From: Muscardinus avellanarius
Lineage: Eukaryota; Chordata; Mammalia; Rodentia; Gliridae
Direction: 5' to 3'
NCBI GenBank assembly: GCA_963383645.1
Contig: OY726573.1
Location: forward strand, 16,257,158 to 16,321,157
Length of the DNA stretch: 64,000 nucleotides
In this document: piece after piece, positions 11,143-23,504 of the stretch
Layout: every line of letters begins with the position of its first letter
Position numbering within the stretch: the stretch's first letter is position 1
Program-made: the position numbers and the translations under genes
Notes under the pieces: generated by a model
Databases searched by the model: none
Told to the model about the DNA's origin: nothing
What the model saw: only the letters and a program-made list of their open reading frames with translations

Positions 11143-11350
11143 GCAGGGCGCTTTCCGTGCCGCCCTCCCGAGCGCGCCAGTGTGGTCGGGTCACCACCCG
11201 CCGCGGCTTCGCTTCTCCCGACGCCTCCGCTCGGCCGTAGAGCTTCGCGGCGGACAGAGCGGCCCGTGCCGCCACCATCTTGTTGGCGCGCTCTTCCGCC
11301 TCGGCTCGGTGGCTTCCCTAGAGGCCGCTCACGGCCGAGTCCCAAGTAAA

Positions 11351-12904
11351 GAGGCTTACACAGCTTCTGATTTTTCCCACCTGGGTAGTTCTGCTGTTTC
11401 TAAAAGAACTACCTAAAGCTCCCTTAGAACAACTTTTTTGTAAAGAAGCATGGTATGTTAAATTGCATTGATAATTCTCTAAATCACAGGTGACCAAGAA
11501 GCTGAGAGCAAGCTTTCAGACCTTTCTTAGCCGAGCGTGGCGGCGCTCGCTTGTAATCCCAGTACTTGGGAGGCTGAGACGGGAGGACCGCGGGTTCGCG
11601 GCCAGCCTCAGCTAATTAGTGAGGACCTCTCCGCAATTTAGACCGGGCGTAGCGGCGCATGCTTATAATCCCAGCGCTTGGGAGACTCAGAAGGATCGAT
11701 CACAGGTTCGAAGCCAGCCTCCTCTACTTAGTGAAGCTCTCGGCAACTTAGACCCTGTTTAAATTATAAAAATAGGGCTGGGGGTGTAGTCTGGAGGTAG
11801 AAAGCCCCTGGGTTCCACCCACCCCCCAGTAAATAATACCAAAATAAATAATAGGCCACGGGCTGTAGCTCGGAGGTCGAATTCCCCTGGGTTCAATCCC
11901 CAGTACCAAAAAAAAAAAAAAAAAGGTATTATCGCGCATCTTGGGGCAGAATGCCTTTTTTTTTTTTTTTTTAAAGTAGTTTTCCTCCAGTTCCTGCGTT
12001 TCCAGCCCTACCTTCATATCTACCTTAATACGCCAGTTAGCTAGGTGGGTAACAAACTGTAGTGACCAAAGATGCAGTCTTGTAATTCTGAACCCTGAGG
12101 CTGGTTCTTGTTTTGTGGGGGTTTTTTTGGTTTTTTTTTTTGGTAGTGGGGTTGGAACCCAGGAGCATTTTACCTCTGAGCTACACACCAAGGCCTATTT
12201 TTAATTCTTTTTTTTTTTTTTTTTTTTTGCGGGTCTGGGGGTGGAACCCAGGGGCATTCGACCTCTGAGTTACACCTCCTACCCTATTTTTTATTCTTTA
12301 TTTCTTGAAACCGGGTCTCACTGAGTTGCAGAGGGCCTAAGTAGCTGAGGCTGTCCGCGAACCGCGATCCTCCTGTCTCAGCCTCCCAAATGCTGGGATT
12401 ACAAGCGTGAGCCATCATGCCTGGCTTGTTTTGTGGCTTTTACAGATTACTTATAACCATTCTGTCTTAGTTTTTTTCTTCCCATAAAATGAGGGCAGTA
12501 ATGATGTCTGAACTTTGCAGCTCACCAAGATGTAAGAATCCTGTGACATATGTCAACTGCAAACAGCCTGAATTATTTGTTGTAGCACACTATACTATCA
12601 CCCCAAATCCTGCTAATGTAGGATAGAAGAAATAAGTAGGTAGAAAGACAGGAAGAAAAAGTAAAATATAACTTTAATATAAGAACTTGGAGCGCCTGGT
12701 GTAATCCCAGCATTTGGGAGGTGGAGACCAGAGGACTGCTGTTCATAGACGGCCTCAGTACTTAGGCCCTTCACAACTCAGTGAGACCCTGTTTCAAAAA
12801 TAAAAGACTAAAAGAATAGGGCTGGGGGTGTAGCTCGAAGTTAGAATGCCCCTGGGTTCCATCTGCAGTACCACAAAAAGAAAAGAAGAAAAAAAAAGAC
12901 TTGG
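11351..12904. mobile_element. SINE block upstream of EIF5A
   Basis: After about 170 bp of unique sequence, plus-strand B1-dID copies start near 11530 and 11640. A minus-strand copy lies at about 12130-12425 and a plus-strand copy at about 12690-12890. Between 12430 and 12690 is AT-rich unique sequence with no gene seen. Confidence 0.85.
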
Positions 12905-13540
12905 AGCTGAAGTGCTTCAGCCTCTAGTTCACAAACCAGTTCACTTTCCCAGGCCTGACTCTCCCAAATTCCTGGGAAACCTGTAGATCCTAGAGTTAAC
13001 TAATAGAAACTATAATTGCCCTGTGCATTGCTAACAAGACAGAATATTTCTTGAAACCTATAATTTAGGACATTCCAGCTTATCTGTCAATCAGCTAATG
13101 AGGACCCCAACCAGCCTGAAGACTCTAAGGTTCACCAGACCACCAGGAAGCGCCTCGGGACTATCAGACTGAAATCACCCACCCTGAAGCTGACCAGGCG
13201 ACCAGGCCACCATAAACTGCCTTGGGGAATACCAGACTGAAATCATCCTCATATACCCCCTCTAGCCCACCCCTCATGAAAGTCCCCTGTAAGAAGAGAA
13301 CCCTGAACTCCCCAAGATGCCTTCCTCATCTTGAAGGGCCGGCATTCTCTCTTGAATGTGTATTTCCTCCCCTTTCCCCAAATAAACTTCTTCTGTTCAT
13401 GTCTCTGGCACCTGCTGAAATTCTTTTCCATCACATTAGCCAAGGACCCTGCAGATCCTGAATTCCTGAGCTGAGGGCTCGCCCGGACACTGCCACTCGG
13501 TTTTCTGAAATTCCTGTCCTTTCTTTGGCAAACAAACTTC
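12905..13540 (+). mobile_element. LTR-like element, probable solo LTR (ERV1-like)
   Basis: A 0.6-kb SINE-free segment with LTR-like layout. An AATAAA at 13380-13385 is followed by CTTCTTCTG and then a region ending in GGCTCGCCCGGAC (about 13478-13490), resembling the R/U5-to-primer-site end of gammaretrovirus-like LTRs. Two imperfect copies of a unit of about 80 bp lie at about 13140-13180 and 13210-13250; both contain CAGACTGAAATCA and a CC-rich lead. No gag, pol or env frame is attached, so it would be a solo LTR. Both ends are approximate and no target duplication was identified. It could also be another old interspersed repeat. Confidence 0.5.
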
Positions 13541-14205
13541 TTGGGTACATTTTTACCTCCGGGCTATACTCCCAGACCTATTTTATATTTTATTTGGAAA
13601 CAGGGTCTCACTAAGTTGCTGAGCCTCACTAAGTAGCTGAGGCTGGCTTCAAACCTGTGCAATCCTCCTGTCTCAGCCTCCCAAGTACTGGGATTACAAG
13701 TGTGTACCATCATTCCCAACTGAGGTTTTTTTTCTTTTTTTCTTTCTGGTATCAGGGATGGAACCCAGGGCCATTCTACCTTTGAGCTACAACCCCAGCC
13801 CTATTTTTTATTCTATATTTTGAAACAGGGTCTCACTGAGTTGCAAAGGGTCTAAGTAGCTGAGGCTGTCCGCGAACCACAATCCTCTTGTCTCAGTCTA
13901 CCGAATTTTGGGATTACAAGTACGTACCACGCTTGATTTGTTGTTTTTAAATAGTTAATTTTAGCCGGGAGTGGTGGCGCACGCTTGTAATCCCCGCGCT
14001 TGGGAGGCAGAGACAGGAGGGTCGCGCAGGTTCAAAGCCAGCTGGCTTAGGAGACCCTGTTTCCAAATAAAAAATGTAAAAATAGGTCTGGGAGTGTAGC
14101 CCGGAGATAGAAGGGCTTCCAGGAACCCCAGTACCACCAAAAAATAAAAAAATAAAAATAATAATAATAATAAATAAATAGTTAATTTTAGCCAGGTAGG
14201 ACCTG
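13541..14205. mobile_element. SINE cluster with three copies
   Basis: A minus-strand copy truncated in its dID lies at about 13548-13720, a second minus copy at about 13748-13940 and a plus-strand short-B1 subtype copy at about 13963-14135. An AATAAT/AAAT tail follows. Confidence 0.85.
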
Positions 14206-14769
14206 CCTGTCCAGAGAAATTTCCCTGGGCCCTACCTACCTGCTGGCGCCTTCCATGGAGGCCTAAATTGTCATCAATATAGTTTCACTTCTGTGGGATG
14301 ATTCAGTTTAATCAAGAATGACCCAAGAGGGCTTAGACAACCATTCAGGGGCTGCTCAACTCAGGTCAAGTTTCCACCTTGATTGAAGATTCCACCATTC
14401 ATGCCAGAATTTGGCCCCAACTTCCCTATCCCAGCTGATCTACAGCCACCCGGATTTCCCAAGCGTATGCATACCTTTCTTGCTCCTGGGCCACTATACA
14501 TTTCAGGCTGGCCAGTCGCTCTGCCCCTCTGGAATCTCTTTCTAACCTATGAGAGCAGAGAGACCAGCACTTGCTTCATAAAGGCTCATCCAGTCCCAAG
14601 TCTACACTGCTGACTCCAGCCCCGCTCTCCTGAGGGACAGGCTCTGGCCTCTTCTGCTGCTCCATCCTCAGTATAACACAGGACCCAAGTCAATCTCCTG
14701 TTTCTTCTTCGGTACTTCTCGTTGAAATAAACAGCACCAACATCCATCCAAATGCACTCATGCTAAAAA
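14206..14769. other. Unique intergenic segment, no feature recognised
   Basis: About 560 bp without SINEs and of balanced composition. It contains a GAAATAAACAG near 14725 and short open frames with no recognisable protein. It may be an old, diverged repeat; I cannot assign it. Confidence 0.5.
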
Positions 14770-16400
14770 CATAGCTTCGCCCAGCGTGGTGGCGCACGCT
14801 TGTAATCCCAGCGTTCGGGAGGCAAAGACCGGAGGATCGCGGTTCGTGGACAGACTCAGCTAGTTAGTGAGGCCCTCTGCAACTCAGCGAGACCCGGTTT
14901 CAAAATAAAGAATAAAAAATAGGGCAGAGGGTGTAGTTCGGAGGTCAAATGCCCCTGGGTTCCATTCCCAAACTCTCCAAATAAATAAATAAACAAATAA
15001 ATAAATAACATAGCCTCATTCTTTTTCTCTTGCCTCCACATTGGACCCACCACCAGTGCTGCAGATAAGTCCTCTGGTGTCGATGGGGCAGTGACTCCAG
15101 GACCCACCTCAATGGATGCCAAAATCCAAGAATGCTCAATTCCTTTCTGTAAAAGAAATAGTGCTGGGCATGGTGGAGCATGTCTGTAAATCCCAGTGCT
15201 TGGGAGGGTGAAAAGGAGGATTGTGGTTCGCAGCCAGCCTCAGCTACTCAGTGAGGCCCTGTTTCAGAAGAAAGGATAAAAAATAGGGCTGGAGGTATAA
15301 CTTGGAGGTAGAAAGCCCGTGTTCAACCCCCAGGATCGTAAAAAAAAAAAAAAAAAAACACCTTAAATCATCTCTTATAATACCTAACACACTCTGAATG
15401 CTATGTAAATAGCTGTCATACTATGCTTAGGAATGAATGACAATTTAAAAATTCTGTCGAAAGCCAGGCGTGGTGGCGCACGCTTATAATCCCAACATTT
15501 GGGAGGCTGAGACCGGAGGATTGCAGTTTGCGGACAACCTCAGCTACTTAGTGAGGCCCTCCATAACTTAGTGAGACCCTGTTTCAAAATAAAGAATAAA
15601 AAAATAGGACAGGGGGTGTAGCTTGGAGGTCAAATGCCCCTGGGTTCCATCCTCAGACCTGCATAAATAAATAAATAAGGTAAAATAAAAATTCTGTTCA
15701 AGCTAGGCATGCTGGTGCACGCTTGTAATCCCAGGACTTGGGAGGCTGAGACCGGAGGATCGCAGGTTTAAAGCCAGCCTTGATAACTTAGCGAGGCCCT
15801 TTGCAACTTAGACCCTGTTTCCAAATAAGAAATAAAATCAGGCTAGAGGTTTAACTTCAGAGGTAAATGCCTCTGGGTTCAATCCCCAGTGCCACAAAAA
15901 TTAAAAATAAAATAAAAATAAAAATTCTGTTTGGAAAGTCAGGCATGGTGGCACACACTTGTAACCCCCCCAGCATTTAGGAGGCTGAGACAGGAGGATC
16001 TAGGTTCATGGACAGCCTCAGCTACTTAGTGAGGCCCTCTGCAACTCAGTGAGACCCTATTTTGTTTTTATTTTCTCTCTCTCTCTTTTTTTTTTTTTTT
16101 TTACAGGTCTATGGATGGGACCCAGGGGCATTTGACCTCTGAGCTATATCTCCTGTCCTATTTCTATTTTTTATTCTTTTTATTTTGAAACCGGATCTCA
16201 CTGAGTTGCAGAGGGCCTCACTAAATAGCTAAGGCTGTCCGTGAACCGTGATCCTCCGATTTCAGCCTCTGGAATGCCGGTATTACAATCATGCGCCACC
16301 ACACCCTGCTGAGACCCTATTTCAAATAAAGAATAAAAAACAGGGCTGGACATGTAGTCCAGAGGTAGAGTGCCCCTGGGTCCATCCCCAGTACTGCAAA

Positions 16401-16443
<43 letters not shown>

Positions 16444-16737
16444 AAGCTAGGCATGGTGACGCATACTTGTAATCCCAGTAAGTGGGAGGCTGAGACAGGA
16501 GGATCACAGGTTCACAGCCAGCTTCAGCAACTTGTGAGGCCCCTCGCAATTTAGTAAAATCCTCTTTTAAAATGAGGCTGAGACCTGAGGATCACAGTTC
16601 GCAGACAGCCTCAGCTACTTAATGAGGCCCTCTGCAACTCAGTGGGACCCGGTTTCAAAATAAAAAAATAAAAATTAGGGTACGAGATGTAGCTCGGAGG
16701 TCGAATGCCCCTGGGTTCCATCCCCAGACCTGCAAAA

Positions 16738-16776
<39 letters not shown>

Positions 16777-17515
16777 ATATTAAAATAGGCTGGGGGTATA
16801 GCTTGGTGGTACAACACTCCTGGGTTTAACCCTCAGTGCCACACACACAAAAAAAGAAAAATAAAAACAAAAAGGGGTAGGGGTATAGCTCAGAGGTAGA
16901 ATGCTCTTGAGTTCTAGTACCAATAAAATAAATTATTATTATTATTATTATTATTATTATTTATTATTATTATTATTTTGGTCTGGGGATGGGACCTAGG
17001 GGTATTACCTCCGAGCTACACCCCCTAGCCCTATTTTTTATTCTTTATTTTGAAACAGGGTCTCACTGAGTTGCAAAGGGCCTCACTAAGTAACTGAGGC
17101 GGTGAACCGCGATCCTTTTGTCTCAACCTCCCAAATACTGGGGTTACAAGCATGCGCCACCACGCCCAGCTTAAAATAAAATACTATCACAAAGCTGGGC
17201 GTGGTGGTGCACGTTTGAAATTTCAGCATTTGGGAGGCTGAGACCTGAGGATTGTGGTTCACAGAACAGCCTCAGCTACTTGGGGAGGCCCTCTGCAACT
17301 CAGTGAGACACTGTTTCAAAAATAAAAAATAAAAAATTGTGTTGAAAATAAATATAGAAGATATAAAGAAAATAGGGTTGGGGGGTGTAGCTCAGAGGTA
17401 TAATGCCCCTGGTTTCCATCCCCAGGACAGCAAAAAAAAAAAAAAAATCATATATTTCTGTTTATATATTTTTGCTATGTCCTTTGCTATAATGCAGCTC
17501 CAAAAGAAGGGATTT
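14770..17515. mobile_element. Dense B1-dID SINE cluster
   Basis: At least ten copies, mostly plus strand, start near 14780, 15170, 15463, 15705, 15935, 16445, 16570 and 17190. Minus copies lie near 16090-16310 and 16975-17170. Extra free dID units occur near 16780, 16875 and 17375. (AAAT)n runs occupy 16398-16443 and 16735-16779, and (ATT)n lies at about 16934-16976. Confidence 0.9.
16063..16310 (-). mobile_element. SINE inserted inside an older SINE
   Basis: A complete minus-strand B1-dID interrupts a plus-strand B1-dID exactly at its linker. The 12-mer GAGACCCTATTT precedes it (16051-16062) and follows it (16311-16322), and the host element resumes with CAAATAAAGAATAAAAAACA and its dID. 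This is a direct nested insertion with target-site duplication. Confidence 0.85.
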
Positions 17516-17519
17516 GTTT

Positions 17520-17605
17520 CTTTGTTTCTGCTGTGCTGGGTCTGATCCCAGGGCCTACAACATGCTAGGCAAGCACTCTACCACTGATCTATATTCCTGG
17601 TTACA
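17520..17605 (-). mobile_element. ID-type SINE (full-length tRNA-derived unit)
   Basis: The reverse complement carries the AGAGTGCTTGCCTAGCA region that the dID half of the dimers lacks. This is therefore an undeleted ID-like unit, not a dID. Confidence 0.7.
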
Positions 17606-18824
17606 GAAGGGACCTTGTGTATTTTATTTACTCTGATACTACAATATCTTTTGTGTGTGTGTGTGTATGAGTGTGGGGGGGTACTGGAGGTGGGACCCAG
17701 GGGCTTTCTACCTCCGGGCTCTACTCCCAGACCTATTTTATATTTTATTTGGACACAGGACCTCACTAAGTTGCTGAGAGCCTCACTAAGTAGTTGAGGC
17801 TGGCTTCGAACCTGAGGGATCCTCCTGTTTCAGCCTCCCAAGCATGGGGATTACAAGAATGTTCCACTACGCCCCGCTAGGAAATATTTTTTAAATAACT
17901 CACAAAGTTTAAAACCAACACTGTGATTATCACAACAATTACCTGTACACTTGCTGTCCCTCCTCGTCCCAGGCCAGATATCAGAGAAAGATATTCAAAA
18001 ACATCAGTGAAAGCCAGATGTGGTGGCACACGCTTGTAATCCCAGTTCTTGGGAGGCTAAGGCAGGAGGATCACAAGTTTATGGGCAGCCTCAGCTACTT
18101 AGTGAGGCCCTCTGCAACTTAGTGAGACTCTGTTTCAAAATAAAGAATAAAGCCAGGTGTGGTGGCGCACGCTTGTAATCCCAGCATTCGGGAGGCTGAG
18201 ACCAGAGGATCGCGGTTCAGTTCGCGGACAGCCTCAGCTACTTAGTGAGGCCCTCTGCAACTCAGTGATACCCAGTTTCAAAATAAAGAATAAAAAAGCT
18301 GGGCGTGGTGGTGCATGCTTGTAATCCCTGCACTTAGGAGGCTGAGATAGGAGGATCATGCAGCTGAGGCTGGTTTTGAACCTCAGGGTCTCTTAGACCC
18401 TGTTTCCAAATAAAAAATATAAAATAGGTCTGGGAGTGTAGCCTAGAGGTAGAAGGTCTCTGGGTCCCATCCCCAGTACCACTTAAAAAGAAAAGAAAAG
18501 AAAAGAAAAGAAAAAGAATAAAAAATAAAAAATAGGGCAGAGGGTATAGTCCGGAGCTCAAATGTCCCTGGGTTCCATCCCCAGACACGCAAAAATTAAT
18601 TAATTAATTAATTAATTAAAATAAAGAAAGAATAAAATGAGCGGGGCATGATGGCGTACGCTTGTAATCCCAGCGCTTGGGAGGCTGAGACAGGAGAATC
18701 GCACAGGTTCAAAGCCAGCCTCAGACACTTAGTGAGGCTCTCAGCAACTTAGCGAGATCCTGTTTCCAAATAAATTATAAAATAGGGCTGGGGAGGTAAA
18801 AGCCCCTGGGTTCCACACCCAGTG

Positions 18825-18899
<75 letters not shown>

Positions 18900-19116
18900 T
18901 ATGGACATGCTGGCTCATGCTTGTAATCCCAGCATTTGGGAGGCGAGGCTGAGACAAGAGGATCATAGTTCGCAGACAGCCTCGGCTACTTAGTGAGGCC
19001 CTTTGCAACTCAGTGAGACCCTGTTTCAAAATAAAGAAGAAAAAATAGGACTGGGAGTGTAGCTCGGAAGTGTAGCTTGAAGGTAGAATGCCCCTGGGTT
19101 CCATCCGCAGTACCCC

Positions 19117-19164
<48 letters not shown>

Positions 19165-19862
19165 GTGAGCTCAGTGGCGGGGACTGATACATACCTGCAC
19201 TCTTGGCTGTTTAAGAGACCGAGGCTGGAGGATGGCTTGAGGTCAGGGGTTAGAGAATCTTGGTTACAGGACAACATAGTAATATCCCATCTCAAAAAGA
19301 AAAAGAAAGAAGTCTGAATCTATAATTCCTATACAAACCCAGGGACATTCTACTTCTGAGCTACAACCCCAGTCCTATTTTTTTTTTTTTTTTTTTTTTG
19401 TGGTACTGGGGATGGAACCTGGAGGCTTTCTACCTCCGGGCTATACTCCCAGACCTATTTTATATTTTATTTGGAAACAGGGTCTCACTAAGTTTCTGAG
19501 AGCCTCACTAAGTAGCTGAGGCTGGCTTCGAACCCATGCGATCCTCCTGTCTCAGCCTCCCAAGCGCGGGGATTACAAGCGTGTGCCACCACGCCTGGCT
19601 CCAGTCCTATTTTTTATTCTTTATTTTGAAACAAGACTCACTAAGTTGCATACAGCAACTAACCACGATCCTCCTGTCTCAGCCTCCCAAATGCTAGGAT
19701 TACAAGTGAGTGCCACCACATTTGACTATCTTTTCATATTTTTTTTTTTTGTGTGTGTGTGTGTGGTACTGGGGATTGAACCTAGAGGCATTCTACCCTT
19801 GAGCTACACTCCAGCCTGATATTCTCCTCCTCCTCCTCCTCCACTACTACCACTACTTCTAC

Positions 19863-19894
<32 letters not shown>

Positions 19895-20165
19895 CTTCTT
19901 CTTCTTCTTCTTCTTCTTCTTCTTCTTCTTCTGCAGTCCTGGGGATGGAACCCAGGGGGATTCTACCTCTGAGCTACACCCCCAGTCCTATTTTTTATTC
20001 TTTATTTTGAAACTGAGGTCTCACTGAGAGCCGCGATCTTCCTATCTTAGCCTCCCAAATGCTCTTGGTTATCCAGCAAGACACTGTTTCAAAATAAAAA
20101 AGGCTGGGGGTATAGCTCAGATGTAGAATGTTCCTGGGTTCAATCCCTAGTACAAAAAAAAAAAA
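17606..20165. mobile_element. Dense SINE cluster with microsatellites
   Basis: A minus copy (about 17670-17880) is followed by about 125 bp of unique sequence. Plus copies then start near 18010, 18150, 18298, 18640 and 18900, and minus copies lie near 19400-19605 and 19760-20070. An older B1-like remnant is at about 19165-19300. (CA)n occurs at 18829-18860 and 19119-19162, and (AAT)n at about 18861-18896. No gene seen. Confidence 0.88.
19822..19932. repeat. (TTC)n/(TCC)n trinucleotide microsatellite
   Basis: About 110 bp of pyrimidine triplets, TCC then CTA/CAC variants then about 25 uninterrupted TTC units, placed directly before a dID complement at 19935. Confidence 0.97.
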
Positions 20166-20262
20166 TCTGTTTGGGTAACGTGCCCAGAAGATGAATTGCT
20201 GGATCATAGGGAATCTATTTAATGTGCCTAGGTGCTGCAAAAAGGGGAGGGGAGACTTTTAG
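20166..20262. mobile_element. Probable old L1 fragment
   Basis: Contains AGATGAATTGCTGGATCATAG followed by GGAATCTATTTAAT, a word order typical of mammalian L1 3' regions. It is short and diverged. Confidence 0.45.
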
Positions 20263-20694
20263 AAAGCTCTTTCTGGTTGCCTTTATTGGTTTAGCCAAAT
20301 ACTCATGGGTCACCATGGGTCACTTAGAAAGCGCCACGTGTGGTTTCAGGCAGAGACAAGAGCAGTGAGTAAGATCACAAGACCCTTTATCACACTGAAT
20401 GGTGTGCAATTACAGTGCACTAATAATTCTAAAAGAACACAAGATTCCAAGCTAACAGCTTATAAGCAAGAAAACACGCATATGAAAATACCAAACACTG
20501 ATCAATACAATAAATAGTGAAAATAAAGCATAAAGCAAGTAAGTGGGAAGGCTGGAGGACGGGAGGGGCGACTGTGAGTGCCGCAGCCAAGGAGTCCTGT
20601 CGGAAGCAAGGGGACCAGAAGGGGGCGCCACTGCAGTGATGCTCATGGTGTGAACCAGGAGGGGCAGTGGAGGGTGGAAAGAAATAAATGAAAG
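20263..20694. other. Unique island between SINE blocks
   Basis: About 430 bp with no SINE. Its 3' part is G-rich and carries a CTCF-like motif. No ORF with coding character. GTCACCATGGGTCAC near 20310 is an imperfect short duplication. Confidence 0.6.
20615..20630 (+). promoter_or_regulatory. CTCF-like motif
   Basis: CCAGAAGGGGGCGCCA matches the CTCF core CCASYAGRKGGCR at 12 of 13 positions. It lies in one of the few non-repeat islands of the EIF5A-YBX2 intergenic region, oriented the same way as the motif at 35562. Confidence 0.55.
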
Positions 20695-23504
20695 CCGGGT
20701 GTGGTGGCGCACGCTTGTAATCCCTGCACTTGGGAGGCTGAGACAGGAGGATCCTGCAGGTTCGAAGCCGGTCTCAGCTGGCTTAAGAGACCCTGTCTCC
20801 AAATAAAATATAAAATAGGTCTGGGAGTGTAGTCCAGAGGTAGAGGGCCCCTGGGTTCCATCCCCAGTACCACCAAAAAAAAAAAAAAAAAGAAAAAAGA
20901 AAGAAAGAAATGAGAGTGGTGGCGCAGGCTTGTAATCCCAGCACTTAGGAGGCTGCGACCAGAGGATCGGGATTCGCAGTCAGCCTCATCTACTTTGTGA
21001 GGACCCCCGTAACTCACTGAGACCCTGTTTCAAAATAAAGAATAAGCTGGGCGTGGCGGCGCATGCTTGTAATCCCCGCGCTTGGGAGGCAGAAACAGGA
21101 GGATCACGCAGGTTTGAAGCCAGCCGCGCGCGCGCTGGCTTAGGAGACCCTGTTTCCAAATAAAAATGTAAAAATAGGTCTGGGAGTATAGCCTGGAGAT
21201 AGAAGGGCTTCCAGGAACCCCAGTACCACAAAAAAAAATAAATAAATAAATAAGCCGGGCATGGTGGCAAACGCTTGTAATCCCCGCGCTTGGGAGGCTA
21301 AGACAGGAGGATCATGCAGGTTCGAAGCCAGCCTCAGCTACTCAGTGAGGCTCTCAGCCACTTAGTGAGACCCTGTTTCCAAATAAAGTATAAAATAGGT
21401 CTGGGAGTATAGCCCGGAGGTAGAAAGCTCCTGGGTTCCACCTCCAGTACCACCAAAAAAATAATAATAATAGGGCTAAGGGTGTTGCTTGGCGGCACAA
21501 TACTGCCCTGGGTTCCACCCCCCCTCCCATCCCCTTACCGGAAAAAAAAAAAAAAAAGAAGTGGAGAAGGGGAGGTAATGTAGAACTGACAGGACCTACA
21601 GCGAGACACTGGAGGGGGGGGAGAACCACAACCCAAGGCAGATTCTCAGGTCTCCCCATCCAGACGTGATGGTTCCCTTTACCAAGACAGCGAGCCCTGG
21701 CAGCTGGCCATCCCCATTCTGGAGCTCTGGAGGACGGCACGAGGCAAATTGGGGGCGTCCCCTGTATTGTGGTTGTGTACGGGTTTCTTTTTTGTGTGGT
21801 ACTGAGGAGTGAACCCTGGCTATTCTACCTCTGAGCTATACCCCCAGATTCATTTTTTCTTTATTTTGGAACAGGGTCTCACTAAGTAGCTGAGGCTGGC
21901 TGCAAACCTGCAAACAAATCCTCTTGTCTCAGTCTCTGAAGCACGAGGACTACAATTGCGCACCGTAACGCCCAGCTCCCTTTTTTTCTGTGTATGGTAC
22001 TGGGGATTGAACTCAGAGCATTCTATCTCCAAGATACATCCTTAGCCTGATTTTTTAAAATTTTTGCGGTACTTTTTTTCTTCTTCTGGTACTGGGGATG
22101 GCACCCAGGGGCATTCTACCTTCAAGCTACATCCCCAGCCCTATTTCCTATTCTTTCTTTATTTTTTATTTAAAAAAATTTTTTTTTAATTTTTATTTTT
22201 GTCGGTACTGGGGTTCCTGGAAGCCCTTCTACCTCTGGGCTACACTCCCAGACATATTTTATATTTTTTTAATTTGGAAACAGGGTCTCTTAAGCCAGCG
22301 AGGCTGGCTCCGAACCAGCGTGATCCTCCTGTCTCTGCCTCCCAAGAACGGGGATTACAAGCATGTGCCACCACGCCTGGCTCTATTCTTTATTTTGAAA
22401 CAGGGTCTCACTGAGTTGCAAAGGGCCTAAGTAGCTGAGGCTATCCGAGAATCTGCAATCCTCATCTCAGCCTCCCAAATGCTGGGATTACAAGTGTGTA
22501 CCACCACACCCAGCAGGTGCAGCACTGGAGATTGAACCCAGGGGCATTCTACCTCCAAGCTATACCCCTAGCCCTCTTTTTTTTTTTTTTTTTTCAGTAC
22601 TGGGGATTGAACCCAGGGAGGGGCATTCTACCTCCAAGCTACACCCCCAGTCGTCATCGTCATCGTCTTCTTCTTCTTCTTTTTATTATTATTACTATTA
22701 TTATTAATTATTATTATTATTATTTTGTGGGTCTGGGGATGGAACCCGGGAGCATTTGACCTCTGCGCTACAGCCCCGGCTCTGTTTTTTATTCTTTATT
22801 TTGAAACAGGGTCTCACTAAGTTGCAGAGGGCCTCACTAAGTAGCTGAGGCTGTCTGTGAACTGTGATCCTCCTGTCTCAGCCTCCCAAATGCTGGGATT
22901 ACAAGTGTACGCCACCACATCCAGTTTCTTTTTTTAAATTTATTTTGACGCCGGGCGTGGTGGTGCATGCTTGTAATCCCCGTGCTTGGGAGGCTGAGAC
23001 AGGAGGATAGCATGGGTTCGAAGCCAGCCTCAGCTACTTAGTGAGGCTCTCAGCAACTTAGTGAGGCTCTCAGCAACTTAGTGAGACCCTGTTTCCAAAT
23101 AAAATAGAAAAAAGGTCTGGGAGTGTAGCCCAGAGGTAGAAAGCCTCTGGGTTCCACCCCTAGTACCACCAAAAAATAAATCAATAAAAACAAATCAATA
23201 TAAATAAATAAATAAATAAATTTTAAAACAGGGTCTTACTGAGTTGCAAGGGCCTCAAAGTAGCTAAGGCTGTCCGCAAACCACATCCTCCTGTCTCAGC
23301 CTCTCAAATGCTGGGATAACAAGTGTGCGCCACCACGCTGGGCTCCTCAGCCTGATTTTATTTCTTATTTGGAAACAGGGTCTCACTAGGTTGCTGACAG
23401 TCTTGCTTTGTTACTAAAGCTGGCTTTGAACATGCAATCCTCCTGTTTCAGCCTCCCAAGCACTGGATTACAAGTCTCGGCCACCATGCTGGGCTGGTAT
23501 ATTG
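20695..23504. mobile_element. Dense SINE cluster, all three subtypes
   Basis: Plus copies start near 20697, 20915, 21046 (short-B1 subtype with a CGCGCGCGCTGGC loop), 21255 and 22950. Minus copies lie near 21800-21975, 22090-22385 (short-B1 subtype nested next to another), 22400-22515, 22600-22920 and 23225-23345. About 200 bp at 21570-21780 is unique, with no gene seen. (TCG)/(CTT) and (ATT) triplets lie at 22660-22725. Confidence 0.88.

Larger units (their letters stand above)
9560..11350. promoter_or_regulatory. EIF5A: EIF5A CpG island
   Basis: About 1.8 kb of dense CpG, very C-rich on the plus strand between 9900 and 10550. It covers EIF5A exon 1 and extends about 800 bp further upstream of the EIF5A start. 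Long open frames here are GC-content artefacts. A GCCACCATCTTG motif at 11271-11282 is a close reverse match to the YY1 AAGATGGCGGC element. Such elements often sit near starts of housekeeping transcripts, so a second or divergent start near 11.27 kb is possible. Confidence 0.85.

Noticed and set aside
12840..12870. tRNA-like TAGCTCGAAGTTAGAATGCC and similar segments as tRNA genes
   Set aside because: These are dID halves of SINEs. They lack a complete cloverleaf and occur in very many copies next to B1 sequence.
14383..14613. Open frame of 76 codons starting with MKIPPFMPEFG in the unique segment
   Set aside because: No recognisable domain, no promoter or splice signals, and a length expected by chance.
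20305..20517. Open frame MGHHGSLRKRHVWFQ in the unique islet
   Set aside because: No similarity I recognise and a low-complexity ending; treated as chance.
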